DNA of 64,000 nt from Pteria penguin (GCA_035048485.1 CM068583.1:28083841-28147840), one strand, 5' to 3'. Positions 35,901 to 44,743 are shown, counted from the first letter of the stretch. Notes: generated from the sequence alone by a model not told the origin. A program made the numbers and translations.

Positions 35901-36876
35901 ACCTGGATGTGTTTCCAATCTCTTGGATCAACTCGGATGGGAATCACTGGAACTAAGACGCACTAAAAGCAGCTTATTTAAATGTGCAACAAAGTGACCA
36001 ACCATCTGACAGCCATCAATCCTGAGAACCACTACACATCTGAAGATAATTTTAGAGCACAAGAGGAAGAAGGAAGCTGATACAAGTAAGGGCCCAGCAG
36101 GACGTATATCATTATTCATTTTTCCTGAGATCGATTTGGGATGGAACAGGCTTCCGTAGGGAGTTATAAGACATCAACAACCCTCAAGGATTTTAAGACC
36201 AGGCTGAACAACATACCCTTAGTCTTAGCTATCCACCCACCCTTAAACCACTACAGTCAAGGTGTATATAGTTTTAACTTTTTAACTTCTAACTGGAGGA
36301 AGTATCCTGTTTTATCTTACTAGCGCTAGAGCTTATGTATTACACTCCAGTAGGAGTTCAAATCTAATACCGTAAGAAGAAGAAGAACCATTGGTTAGCT
36401 TACAGTTGTTTGAATTATTTATATAAATAAACCAAATGGATGTCTTTTCATCACAAATCCATGATCGGCTTTAAATCCAACATTTTACTTCATTAAAATA
36501 ATTAATTAACTTCAAAGTAAAATATAATGAAATAAATATTTTTTGTGATAAATAACCATCGTTATCTACCATATGAGTGGTAATTTCAGTGACATTATTG
36601 GTAATTTCGGCAACCTATTTGGTAATTTCGGCAAATAGTGGTAATTTCGCGAGGTCGGCATTATATGTACTTATTTCGGACAACTGCCGAACTGGCCCAG
36701 TAGTGCTGTCATTAGTCATTACTGTTAAACGTATGTAAACAAGGTGTCATGGGTTTAAAAAGTTTGTGCAAGACTACCTGAATCTTGAATTTAGGAATAA
36801 TCTTCAAATGAGCAGCCCATGTTGGTGGTGTATAGGTTATCAGTCTGGATAAATTCGATGCTACGGAAGATGTCAT
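17833..36876 (-). CDS. D-cysteine desulfhydrase-like PLP enzyme, nine exons, complete
   Basis: Nine exons (36778-36876, 29466-29579, 24518-24676, 23821-23957, 23359-23458, 22222-22322, 20496-20656, 18382-18522, 17833-17930) join without a phase error into 369 codons plus stop. The protein belongs to the ACC deaminase / D-cysteine desulfhydrase group of fold-type II PLP enzymes, which cleave D-cysteine to pyruvate, sulfide and ammonia or open the ACC ring. Visible: [11 protein letters not shown] near the start, [14 protein letters not shown] with the PLP lysine at Lys71, [10 protein letters not shown] with Ser98, phosphate loop CGSGGTTAG (216-224), [15 protein letters not shown], then [12 protein letters not shown] and FIHTGG. 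ACC deaminases have Glu and Leu where this protein has Ser309 and Thr337; Ser/Thr is the D-cysteine desulfhydrase state. Length fits the family (about 330-380). The start is the first ATG in the frame. Intron 7 contains the splice-site minisatellite; introns 1 and 2 are full of mobile elements. Confidence 0.93.
17945..18170 (-). repeat. SINE-like repeat in intron 8
   Basis: Shares GCTTTCAACAATTTTTCA and GAAGCAGGAGGTAAC-type blocks with 41040-41160 in the same orientation. The reverse strand has a tRNA-like CCAGGTTTGATTCTTG stretch resembling a degraded B box. Confidence 0.5.
18382..18522 (-). CDS. Desulfhydrase exon 8
   Basis: TCACAG acceptor, CAG/GTAAAT donor, 141 nt. Encodes [19 protein letters not shown] through RDILFIHTG. 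It carries Ser309 and Thr337, the two positions that separate D-cysteine desulfhydrase from ACC deaminase. Confidence 0.93.
19011..20540 (-). repeat. 58-bp minisatellite, ~27 copies, made of exon 7 end plus its splice donor
   Basis: The array starts inside exon 7 and fills most of intron 7. On the gene strand each unit is 43 nt of exon (TACAAAGGCAAAGGTTATGG, then the codons for ISTQEEL) plus the donor and 15 nt of intron (GTCAGTTAGTCTATG). The first unit is the genuine exon end with donor at 20494-20495. The same word recurs every 58 bases from about 20529 down to 19021. Most copies keep a GGTCAGT donor; a few vary (for example TGTCAGT or GGTCATT). 58 is not divisible by 3. Confidence 0.95.
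20496..20656 (-). CDS. Desulfhydrase exon 7
   Basis: TTACAG acceptor; donor TTAG/GTCAGT. Encodes [17 protein letters not shown] ... [19 protein letters not shown]. Phase 1 exit joins exon 8 as an aspartate codon. The last 43 nt are the seed of the intronic minisatellite. Confidence 0.93.
20922..21703. mobile_element. Candidate non-autonomous TIR element in intron 6
   Basis: GGTCGGAATTGC at 20922 is mirrored by GCAATTCCGACC ending at 21703, giving 12-bp perfect inverted ends about 780 bp apart. No coding capacity inside. Target duplications not identified. Confidence 0.45.
22222..22322 (-). CDS. Desulfhydrase exon 6
   Basis: CTTATAG acceptor, CAA/GTGAGT donor. Encodes [20 protein letters not shown] and on to [13 protein letters not shown] is the glycine-rich loop that holds the PLP phosphate. 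Confidence 0.93.
23359..23458 (-). CDS. Desulfhydrase exon 5
   Basis: CTATAG acceptor, CAG/GTATCT donor. Encodes [20 protein letters not shown], a conserved substrate-domain segment of this family. Confidence 0.92.
23821..23957 (-). CDS. Desulfhydrase exon 4
   Basis: TTTACAG acceptor, CAA/GTAAGA donor. Encodes [20 protein letters not shown] and the helix after it; GNLLL-x-R-x-x-GA is a family signature. Confidence 0.92.
24518..24676 (-). CDS. Desulfhydrase exon 3
   Basis: TTTAG acceptor, ACA/GTAATA donor, 159 nt, phase 0 at both ends. Encodes [11 protein letters not shown] and [19 protein letters not shown], with the conserved Q-S-N-H active-site motif. Confidence 0.93.
26085..26150 (-). 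repeat. tRNA-like block with perfect B box
   Basis: On the minus strand AGCGGTTCAAATCCAGC contains the Pol III B-box consensus GGTTCRANTCC. The same block recurs at about 26923-26990, 31724-31790 and 32560-32625. No complete cloverleaf could be folded, so it is a tRNA-derived module, not a tRNA gene. Confidence 0.5.
27430..28665 (+). repeat. 145-bp tandem array, ~8 units, with CCAAT and YY1-like motifs
   Basis: Units start near 27574, 27719, 27864, 28009, 28154, 28299 and 28444, preceded by a diverged unit. Each carries AACCAATCAGAG (NF-Y/CCAAT consensus), then GCCAATGG and GGCGGCCATCTTGG (YY1-like). Conservation between units is high. Confidence 0.9.
29466..29579 (-). CDS. Desulfhydrase exon 2
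   Basis: TTGTAG acceptor, AAG/GTTAAT donor, 114 nt, phase 0 at both ends. Encodes [14 protein letters not shown] and [16 protein letters not shown]; the final lysine (Lys71) is the residue that forms the Schiff base with PLP. Confidence 0.93.
29807..29968. mobile_element. Foldback (MITE-like) element in intron 1
   Basis: AAGGAATGAATCTAATTT at the left is mirrored by AAATTAGATTCATTCCTT at the right, and the match continues with interruptions for about 70 bases per arm (GTATACCACGA / TCGTGGTATAC). The loop is short. Confidence 0.75.
30960..31300 (+). repeat. Left part of an AGGTCA-rich tandem repeat, split by element copy B
   Basis: Units share CAAGGTCAAGGTCACCA, CTAAGTTTGAAGTAGGT and CAGTCTGTGTTCACTGAAG. 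The series stops at 31300 and resumes at 33890 with AAAACAGTGTGTGTTCACTG, showing that the intervening 2.6 kb is an insertion. Confidence 0.7.
31302..33890 (+). mobile_element. Interspersed element (copy B) in intron 1
   Basis: Same left end (CAAGAGGCCCAAGTGGGCC) and right end (GGCTCAGGTGAGCTAAAAA) as copy A. It lacks the 145-bp array; instead it has diverged poly-C/poly-T-containing units and a GACGGACGAC tract (33777-33841) before the right end. No coding capacity. It sits cleanly inside an older tandem repeat. Confidence 0.75.
33890..34060 (+). repeat. Right part of the split AGGTCA-rich tandem repeat
   Basis: Resumes the unit interrupted at 31300 (GTGTTCACTGAAGCATAAAG, then TCAAGGTCAAGGTCAC). 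Confidence 0.65.
34565..35060 (+). repeat. 51-bp minisatellite inside the LINE reverse transcriptase
   Basis: A 51-bp (17-codon) unit, [21 protein letters not shown], repeats about eight times where the RT should have one copy just before its [13 protein letters not shown] block. Five consecutive units stay in one open frame. A foreign fragment interrupts the series before the last unit. Confidence 0.9.
34925..35027 (-). repeat. Inverted fragment of the copy A/B element within the LINE
   Basis: The reverse complement (GACTTAGTCAACACAAATG ... AAATTTTATTTCAG ... CAGGTGATTTTAATATTAAG) matches 25755-25857 and 31395-31497 of the two interspersed elements. It sits between the penultimate and last minisatellite units. 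Confidence 0.85.
36578..36660. repeat. Short tandem motif GGTAATTTCGGCAA, four copies
   Basis: GGTAATTTC recurs four times at roughly 20-24 base spacing just inside intron 1 of the desulfhydrase gene. Confidence 0.75.
36778..36876 (-). CDS. Desulfhydrase exon 1 (start)
   Basis: ATG at 36874-36876, CAG/GTAGTC donor, 33 codons, phase 0 exit. Encodes [19 protein letters not shown], the N-terminal [YF]-x-P-P-x-W segment typical of animal and plant members. No in-frame ATG lies upstream, so this start is preferred. Confidence 0.88.
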
Positions 36877-36937
36877 ATTGGTTGAATACACATACTCCGG
36901 TACCACTACTTTTACTTTCACTTTCAATACGGTGTAG

Positions 36938-37038
36938 CGTGAAATCCGCCAGTCCGTGAAATCTGCCAGTCAAACCGGAAGTCTGGTAGATTTCACGCGG
37001 GGGTCGTGAAATTTGCCAGTCCCGTGAAATCTGCCAGT
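36938..37038. repeat. TGAAATCTGCCAGTC repeats upstream of the desulfhydrase start
   Basis: Four direct copies and one inverted copy (CTGGTAGATTTCACG) of a 15-base motif lie 60-160 bases upstream of the ATG, in the likely 5' UTR or promoter. Function unknown. Confidence 0.7.
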
Positions 37039-37496
37039 TTATACGTTTTATTTAAATGAGAAAACTTAAACACATTAAAAGAAATATTTTCATGTAAGCG
37101 TACTGATCACCAAACAGTATCCCGGTGTCACCGGTTTTCGCCGGTGTAAGAGGAAATTCGTAATTGACGACCACAAAAGTTAGCTATTAGCTGGACGAAT
37201 GCACCCCTGTTATCGTGTACTTAATATGCATTGATACTTGTAATGTTGGACATAAACAATGTTTACTTACTGAGAAAGTAGCAAAAATCTAGGTCACCTA
37301 CCTTTGCATACATTGTGCACTACGTCACCAGTTTTCGACGCTAGAGATTGCTTGTATTATAAGCTATGGTGGCCCGGCGATGTCAGCAAGTAAATTTGTA
37401 AAAAATTTCTATGAAACAACAGCAACTAAATTAAAGTGTCCAAACGATGTAATAACAGCTATATTAACATATTTACAGTGTTTTTTCTTTTGTCAG

Positions 37497-39026
37497 TTAA
37501 TCAGTGTTCTCTGCACACAGAGGGCAACAAAATTTGTCCCCTATTCTCAACACTTTCACAGATGTACAGAACCTGAGATGCACCCATTTATCACATTTGT
37601 CACACTGGGCCCATTTGAATGTCTTTAGGAACCCAATTTCCTCAAACGCTTTAGGGTAGTATCGCCTACACACACAACATATTTCATGATCATCCATTTC
37701 AGTTTCTTCTTCTGACTCTGATTCTAATTCTTTGGTTTTCATATTTTCCTTCTCTTTCTTTTTGGTCGATGTTTGTTTACTTTCTGATACTGCCTTGTTT
37801 GTCCTCTTTCGTTTGCCTGACACCTGGTTCTCCATATGGTTTTTAATTTCTGACAACACGCTGTCCTCAGTTATAGCTTTCCCACCTACAACTTTGCTGA
37901 GAGTGTTTCTAACTTTTGCTGTTTGTACATTTTCCAATATTTTCCCACCTCGCTTCTCAAGGAATGCTGTAGCCGAAGGTCCTGCTTTGGTTGATGATCC
38001 TGCTAATGCTGGAGGTCCTGCTGTGCTGCCATGCTCAGTAGATGTCTGTTGTACTGACCGTCCCGTGTCTGATTCATCAAGATTTGATGTTCCTACATGC
38101 GGAAAGGCCAAAGATGGAGCAGTGGCATGATCACTGATGATGTTTGAATTAAAAGGATGAATTCCACATTTTCTAAATGCTGCCTGGACATTCGACGGTG
38201 TTAATGTTGATGTGTAGACTTTGCAGGCTAGCTTGCATACATCATGTCTGCATATTACTTTTCCACCATTTTCTCTAAGATATGTATGGCAAGCAGAGTT
38301 CCATGCAACCTCAAAAGGCCCAAAACAACTAACATCGAGTGGTTGCAGGAGATGGCTACAATGAGGGGGCAAAACAAATAGAATGATGTGATGATTCCTT
38401 GCCCATTCTATAAGTCCTAACGAAACATGACTTTTATGTCCATCATACAAGACCAAAACAGGAGAAGAAGCATCCCGAGCAGGTAAGTGAGGCAGCAAAT
38501 GTTCCTTCATGTATCTAGCGAAGATGTCCGTGTTGGACCAACCACTATCAGATAGAGCACAGGCAGCACCTGCAGTAGCCCCTTCCATCAAACTGTCGAC
38601 TGGCACCTGGTTACCCAGTGCATTTGCTCCCCCAATTACAGTGACAGTTTGAGATTTCCCAGAGGTCACTGCCTGAGCTTTGTAGTGTGACCCGCTCACG
38701 ATCTTGGGTGGCTTGTGATCTGTTGATAGGCCTTTCTCATCTATATTATATATGGCCCCTGGTCTGTCTGTCAAATTATTGATAGTTAAGATCCTCTGCA
38801 GCTCGGTAAAATAGTTGCTAATTACTGTCTTTGTGGCACATCTAGCCCGTGCAGCCTCCAAGCTTCGTGGCTTTTGAACCTTCAAAGTAGGCCATCTTTT
38901 TACAAAATTGTACAACCACTTAAGACTGAGAGGTTTACCCTCTTCACGGATACCCAAGTGGACTGCATAATCAGAAGCAAGGTTTACAGTCTCCCTTCTA
39001 GAATAACCATAACCCACTTCAGCCAT
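37497..39026 (-). CDS. pogo-type DDE transposase with C-terminal PHD finger
   Basis: An uninterrupted 509-residue frame. It includes the CENP-B-type DNA-binding region's second half, then a DDE_1 catalytic core: IYNIDEKGL (Asp96), LVLYDGHKSH (Asp195) and LLQPLDVSCFGPFE (Asp231), giving DD35D spacing as in pogo/Tigger elements. A lysine/glutamate-rich linker leads to a PHD-like zinc finger (about 450-506; CCVC...CDKCDKWVH...CCPLC). The N-terminal helix-turn-helix lies in a different frame at 39019-39270, so the gene carries one frameshift near 39085. The core is intact, suggesting a young copy. Terminal repeats were not found. It lies 620 bp upstream of the desulfhydrase start, same strand. 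Confidence 0.88.
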   Translation of the reverse strand: MAEVGYGYSRRETVNLASDYAVHLGIREEGKPLSLKWLYNFVKRWPTLKVQKPRSLEAARARCATKTVISNYFTELQRILTINNLTDRPGAIYNIDEKGLSTDHKPPKIVSGSHYKAQAVTSGKSQTVTVIGGANALGNQVPVDSLMEGATAGAACALSDSGWSNTDIFARYMKEHLLPHLPARDASSPVLVLYDGHKSHVSLGLIEWARNHHIILFVLPPHCSHLLQPLDVSCFGPFEVAWNSACHTYLRENGGKVICRHDVCKLACKVYTSTLTPSNVQAAFRKCGIHPFNSNIISDHATAPSLAFPHVGTSNLDESDTGRSVQQTSTEHGSTAGPPALAGSSTKAGPSATAFLEKRGGKILENVQTAKVRNTLSKVVGGKAITEDSVLSEIKNHMENQVSGKRKRTNKAVSESKQTSTKKKEKENMKTKELESESEEETEMDDHEICCVCRRYYPKAFEEIGFLKTFKWAQCDKCDKWVHLRFCTSVKVLRIGDKFCCPLCAENTD

Positions 39027-39270
39027 GGTGATAAGATGGCTTGTTAATAGTGACTCTTGTTCCTGACTGAAAAGAGGTTGTGGTCGATGTTAAAGAATCC
39101 AACCCAGTTTTGCCTCTAACCCTGTCTTTCAGTGTCGTTATTGGAACACCATACAACAAAGCAGCTCTTTGAACTGGTATGTGGTCTTCTAATACTCTAT
39201 GATATGCATTCACGAGGTCTGTATGGTCATAACTGGCCCTATATGCACCTCTCTTTGCATTAGGTCGCTA
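39019..39270 (-). pseudogene. N-terminal HTH part of the pogo transposase, frameshifted
   Basis: Encodes RPNAKRGAYRASYDHTDL and then VQRAALLYGVPITTLKDRVRGK, a psq-type helix-turn-helix. An acceptor-like CTTTAG precedes it, so an upstream exon is likely. The continuation PLFSQEQESLLTSHL is in another frame, indicating a small indel (or assembly error) near 39085. Confidence 0.75.
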
Positions 39271-39639
39271 AAGAATAAAAATGAAAGGAAAATAAACATA
39301 TTGAAAATTCATTGCTTTTATTTCATTTTGAAATAAGGTGACTCCTACTTGCTTCCTTTTTCACAACAAAAAGTAACTAAATTATACCTAAACACACTAC
39401 AACATACTTTACAATAGCTACGAAATAAAAACACCCAAGCTGAATTATAGTCTACCTTTTGTGTTGCACATCAAAATATGACATGATAAACTGCTAGTAC
39501 AAATCATTTGTCCTAAAAAAGGTTGTCTTTAAAAAGACTTGGGTAGATCTTAGAAAAAGCTCTATCCTGATTGGTTAAAATTCAAACTTTTGGAAAGCGC
39601 GATTTTTACCTGAAGAGAGATCCACGCTAGTAGCGTCAT

Positions 39640-39703
39640 TCCATGAATACGCTCAGAATAAATTAGACGTGTTTTAAATAACTCTCAACTTCTTTATTCA
39701 GGT
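39640..39703 (+). repeat. Direct repeat, first copy (62 bp)
   Basis: ATTCCATGAATACGCTCAGA through CAACTTCTTTATTCAG is repeated almost exactly at 40555-40619. This copy is followed by GTAAAT, a donor-like sequence. It contains AATAAA. Confidence 0.85.
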
Positions 39704-40554
39704 AAATATGTCTTTATTAGTATTTTTTTTATAGGTTTGGTATAAGATAAATTTTAATTGATTCATGCATTCAATTCTATTTAACATACTTGGTTCAATA
39801 TACATTTTAATAACTGAGTGTTGCATTTTGATGTACTTTATTATGTAAATATGAATATTGTATGTGGAGTATTTTTGAAATTTGAATTATTCCTCTCACT
39901 TCTTCTTTGAATGTTGAATATACAGTTAATTTTGTAATATAGTTAACATGTTTCTTAATCTTAATAGATATTATTGTTGAGAATCCTATATTGTGTATGC
40001 CAGTTGATAATTAGCAGAAACTATGGCATTTTGATTTGTTCATATGTATCATGCAATATCAAGGCCCAATATCATTTGATTTTCTTAAAGTTTCTTGCTA
40101 TTTATTTATTATTGGTTAAGTAATGACCTACTTGTAATTTACTCTTAATTGAGATTATAGGAAACCAAATTCTATGATTTTTATTTAATTTCATTTTTGG
40201 TTTGTTTAGTGTTGGAGTTAAATTTACAATTATACATAATTTATGGAATTTTTAACAATAATTATTACTTGTACATTTTGTAGTATAATGAGAAATATGG
40301 TTTTTGATTTTAGGTTTTTCATTCTGTGTTAAATTCTTGAATATTATACTTTCACCTTTAGCCTCGTTTTGGTCTTCTGTAGTAAATGACCTTGACCTTC
40401 AAAATTTCTAAATTGTTGTCGCCATATATCATTGTTTACTTTTACACTGTATTATTTATTAGATTTTTTTAACGCTGGCATTTAATCAAAAATTGTTCTT
40501 GTTTGATCTTAAGAAATTGTACTATCATAATTGATTATTCGAAATATCACGATG
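39704..40554. other. AT-rich spacer between 62-bp direct repeats
   Basis: About 850 bases without open frame or recognised repeat. Confidence 0.5.
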
Positions 40555-40760
40555 ATTCCATGAATACGCTCAGAATAAATTAGACGTGTTTTAAATAACT
40601 CTCAACTTCTTTATTCAGAGTTACCCACAACCAACGCCGAAAGGTTTTCTTGTTGTGTGGACTGATCGTCCGACGAGTATAAAAGAAGGAATCCGTGTAC
40701 AGGGACACGTACACAGACGTACAAACGTACACGAGTTGAATCTCTGAGAGAGAGTGCGGA
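40555..40760 (+). repeat. Second 62-bp direct repeat followed by TATA-containing sequence
   Basis: After the repeat comes AGTTACCCACAACC and, at 40678, a TATA-box-like GAGTATAAAAGAAGG. The combination of AATAAA, repeated terminus and TATA suggests LTR-type retroelement debris, but no TG...CA ends, primer site or gag/pol remains were found. Confidence 0.35.
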
Positions 40761-41039
40761 CAGTCGGATAAACGATTGTCATGTGATCACTTTTGATCAG
40801 TAAAATGAAAAGTTATCAAATGACAAATGTATTGGTTCAAGGGTTAAAAAATGTCATACTGGTGCTGTTACTATGATACTTCATAATATTGGTAATTTGC
40901 AGTACTGTACACATCAATCTGCAATTTTCTCAAAGTACATACTACTTTACCTACCGGTACTTCAAATGCCTGTATCTCAGTAAGTATATATACATGCCAC
41001 CCTGGCAAGTAAGGCATCAAAATGTTGGTTGATAGGTGT

Positions 41040-41160
41040 TTTACGTTAATTGCTTTCAACAATTTTTCAGTTATATGGAAGCAGGAGGTAACTTAAACCT
41101 CTTAAACGTAGTGGTGCAACCCAGGAATTGAACCTGAATCGTCTTCGGGAATCTTAAAAT
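41040..41160 (-). repeat. SINE-like repeat
   Basis: Matches 17945-18170. The minus strand has AGGTTCAATTCCTGGGTTGC, containing a B-box-like GGTTCAATTCC. Confidence 0.5.
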
Positions 41161-41279
41161 CAACATACGGTACCTGAATAATGGCATCACTTAAATTAAG
41201 GATTTAATTAATTATTTTCCAAAATTTGTAATGTATGGATGTCACAAAGTATAATAAATTACAATATAATAAAAACAGC

Positions 41280-41345
41280 CATCTCTGTTAGCAATCAAAC
41301 TCGGACCTTTTGTTTTGCAGCCCAACGCTCTACCAAGGGACCTAA
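41280..41345 (-). repeat. tRNA-like remnant
   Basis: Minus strand CTTGGTAGAGCGTTGGGCTG and AGGTCCGAGTTTGATTGC resemble a D arm/A box and a degraded T arm. A second fragment (TTGGTAGAGCGTTGTCCGGG, minus) lies near 41700-41720. Probably SINE heads, not genes. Confidence 0.4.
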
Positions 41346-42271
41346 AGGGAATACGGAGTATTGCAACTACTAATATCCGTCACGGTTTGCATTTAGTCAC
41401 CTACCAAATCCATTCTCTCGATGTGGGCACTTTTATGTGGGCAACTTACGTCATAATTATATGACGTCATAACAGTCACAAAGTGCGCGTGTATGTTGAT
41501 GCTATTGTAGTTGATATATTCCGTATTTCATCCAGACATTTTAAACGTGACTGGAAAAAGCAGACACCGTACGTTGACATAGCTCTATTCGAACATTTGC
41601 AAGTTGTCGAGGGTTGTTATGCTACCCCCGAGTCCCTGTATATTGGCTCCAAATGTTACAGAGTATAATAACAATATTATAAAAATTGTCATCTCAACCC
41701 GGACAACGCTCTACCAAGTGAGTTGAAGGGAATGTCCTCCAGCCGAGTTGGTAACAATTTAAGCGACTGGACAAAGCAGACACCGGTGATACTGATAGTG
41801 ACAGAGGATCATCAGTCAAATAAACAGAAGAATGTACATGTATACGTTTTATCGTTTTATATATATTTTAGTACTTAGTCAAGGACCCGTTGACAGGCTG
41901 CAGGAAACAAATACAGCAAAGCCAGATTAGCTGACTTACCTGAAGACAGTACTCTATTGCCACTCGCTAGTAAACGACAGCATAATAAAATGGCCACGTA
42001 CAAGAATCTCAAAAGAGAAGACAGCACTTTCGATTTGGATTTCATCTCGTAAGTATGAGCAGAGACACACATGTTTCTGGAACAAGGAAAAAAAAAAAGG
42101 AAACCGAAAAGATAATGTGACTAGAAGTTAGTAGAAATATATGAAATAAGGTTTTTGTGGTCGATTGTTGGTGCGGAGATGCGTGAAAATCGACTGGTAC
42201 TTCAGAGCGTCCAAATTGGCCGCGATCTATCCTGGAAGTCGTACATCCGGGTATTTGATAAAGAGCATTCG

Positions 42272-42549
42272 GATTGATTGATTGATTTTTGTTTAACGTC
42301 ACACTACGAATATTTCACGTATATGGTGACGGCATCTGCCTGATGCGGGACATACAAATTTTGAACTTTGCAAAGGACCCACCCGAAGCAGTGAGGGATC
42401 TTTAACGTGCCATTTGCATGCCACGACGCGGGCCCCCGGTTTTTACTGTCTCATCCAAAAGACAGGACACCGGCATGACCAGAGCGGGACTCGAACCCCA
42501 GCCTTCAGATTGATAGACGAGCGCGATACCACTAAGCCACGCCAGCTTA
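42272..42549 (-). repeat. tRNA-derived SINE with intact A and B boxes
   Basis: Reading the minus strand from 42549: GGCGTGGCTTAGTGGTATCG (A box), then GGGGTTCGAGTCCCGC (B box matching GGTTCRANTCC), a tRNA-unrelated body with GGCACGTTAAAGATCCCTCA and TGCTTCGGGTGGGTCC, and a CAAT-repeat tail at 42272-42290. Architecture is that of a tRNA-headed bivalve SINE; body blocks recur at 44170-44405, 16975-17105 and 5815-5870. Confidence 0.85.
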
Positions 42550-42559
42550 AAGAGCATCG

Positions 42560-44165
42560 GTCGGAACATTTTGGGTAAGGCATCGGACTTTATTATATAG
42601 AGCAATGCGTATTCCGGGAGGGAATTTGGTAAAAAGGATAATTTAAATATTTTGTCATTCAAATAAGTAAATTGTGAATACATGTTTTACACATTTCCGA
42701 TCGTATTTTATAATAAAACCCCTTTAGAAATGATACAGAAGAGCTAAGTCCGTTGTATTGACGCAAACGATAAACCCCGAGTTTTACCCCAAATATCATT
42801 GACAGACTCCTCGGGTATCTATGTAAAGCATTAAAGACAGTGACGTCAAGAAGTGAGAAGTAATCGGCCGATTTAGTTTCTGACTCTGGTACAGCGACAT
42901 ATTAAAGGGACCCACCAGACACGGGATTATTCAGTCTACGGCACTGTGCTGTACTGATGTACTGGATCGTTTTGCACGCTGATCGACATCTCGAGCTCTC
43001 CGGAGATTGATGCCGTAAAACTGATATACTTCCTCTTTTGCAAATTTCCTCGAGATATTTTTCTGCATATACATATTCACGATTTTGACATATGCGGATG
43101 GGGCACGCTGACGTGAGTTTATGGGAACCTAGCTTTCTTCTAATTGTATACATTTCTGCTGAGCTTTGCTCATGAATATTATTACCATTTGTTGATTGGG
43201 GCCACTTAATTGATTAAATTTTAGTAATATTAGGGACGTAGACATGCCAAATTCAAATATATCTATTTTTCGCCTTTTTATTTATTCATTACTCTCTGCA
43301 ATTCTCAAAAAGTGAAAGGAACGTATAGACATATGTATTACTACTCGGAATGAACAAATATATATTTTTCATTAACAGCAAGTTATTAAATATATACAAC
43401 CCACAAAAGTGACTTTTAATCAATTTTTTCCAAAATCACTCAGATTACAATGCGGTACTACTGCCCTCACGCACATTTGTATGTACCGCTAATTAATTAA
43501 GTTGCCCCAATCAACACAAAGGTAACACATGATGCTTGCAAATAGGGATCATCGGGTCAAACAGCCGACTTATATCCAGTAAGCCAGTTACGTAATACAG
43601 TCCGTACCGGACGACATTTTAAGGAATGTCGCATTTGACTTTTGATAGAGGAACCTGGGGATACAGGTGACAAACCAACTTAACAGCTGTCACAAAATAT
43701 GACCAAATTTGACTAATGCCTGTTAGTACTACAAACTACAACTCAAGAAAACATGAAGACATGTCCATATGAATAATTTAATTTTAACAGATCTATGCTA
43801 ATTACAGTCATTTATTCATTTAAAAACCCTCCGTGATGAACGATGAGATTCACGCATAGTAGCGTATGTCCCCTTATACCGTCATTTTGTTTTTGGAATC
43901 GTGGGAAATCTGCTATAGGGGGCGCGGAACTGGAAAGTTAACAGATCCCCACTGCACACACCTCTGTCATGAGGTACGGGTTAAATGTAATCTCAGAGGA
44001 ATTATGAAGGACTGTGTGCTTACCTTTTTTTCTTCAGAAATTCCATTCCACATGCCATCTGGCACCTGGTTCAAGCCTTCACCCGAGACCGTCCGAATCA
44101 GAGGTGATGGTGCTGTTCGTTATCAGCAGTTCATAGTGGGGTTCATGATCTATATCGACTGATCT
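42560..44165. other. Non-coding stretch upstream of FYTTD1
   Basis: No gene, RNA or repeat recognised with confidence. Confidence 0.4.
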
Positions 44166-44169
44166 AGAA

Positions 44170-44405
44170 CCCCACTTCCAGTGGAATTCTTCAGTCTCGT
44201 ATGCGAGAAAGTAAAAACCGAGGCCCCGTGTCACGATAGACGTGGCACGTTAAAGATCCCTCGATCACTGCTTCGGGTGGGTCCTTTGCAAAGGTAGAGA
44301 TTTCTATATGCAATATGCATCACGCAGATGCTGTCGCCATATACGTGAAATAACCGTAGAGTGACGTAAAACAATAATCAATCAATCAATCAATCAATCA
44401 ATCAA
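44170..44405 (+). repeat. SINE, head-less copy with (CAAT)n tail
   Basis: Contains GTAAAAACCGAGGCCC, GGCACGTTAAAGATCCCTC, TGCTTCGGGTGGGTCC, CGTAGAGTGACGTAAAAC and six or seven CAAT units. The tRNA head is not recognisable. Confidence 0.8.
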
Positions 44406-44514
44406 CAGAAGCGTTTCTCGTATGATCCAGCAGTTACAATGTTCGAACACTTGTCACGTATGGAAATTTATCATTAAAAATGCTAATTTGTATAGCGGCA
44501 ATATTGGGTCCATG

Positions 44515-44743
44515 CAATGGCGGATTTAAAGGGGTGCAGTGGTTGCAACCCCTCTCCCCTTTGGTCGGAAAATTTTAACAAAAAAGGTTGAATTTCGACC
44601 ATTTTCGGCAGAAACATATACACATGTATATGTCTCTTTTTAAGGCTGTAACAACCCCCCCCCCCCTTCTTTCCGGAAAGAACAACACAAAACATTAATC
44701 GTGGGAAACTGCTCACACCACTTAAAAAGAATCTAGATCCACT
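44515..44743. repeat. MITE-like fragment related to 3548-3688
   Basis: Ends CAATGGCGGATTTAAA and ATCTAGATCCACTT are imperfectly inverted. Includes a poly-C tract. Confidence 0.35.

Larger units (their letters stand above)
34063..36388 (+). mobile_element. Broken non-LTR retrotransposon (LINE), reverse transcriptase region
   Basis: Plus-strand frames give, in order, reverse-transcriptase blocks: [90 protein letters not shown], the catalytic FADDSLLYR, and a C-terminal [11 protein letters not shown]. It ends in a (GAA)n tail at about 36374-36388. Block style fits the Jockey/CR1/L2 superclade. Several stops and frameshifts, a 5' truncation and an internal minisatellite make it dead. It lies antisense in intron 1 of the desulfhydrase gene. 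Confidence 0.85.

Noticed and set aside
37732..38130. 132-codon plus-strand open frame
   Set aside because: Shadow of the transposase linker on the other strand; no family resemblance.
40678..40700. TATA box as promoter of a host gene
   Set aside because: No coding exon follows within several kb on that strand; more likely retroelement debris.
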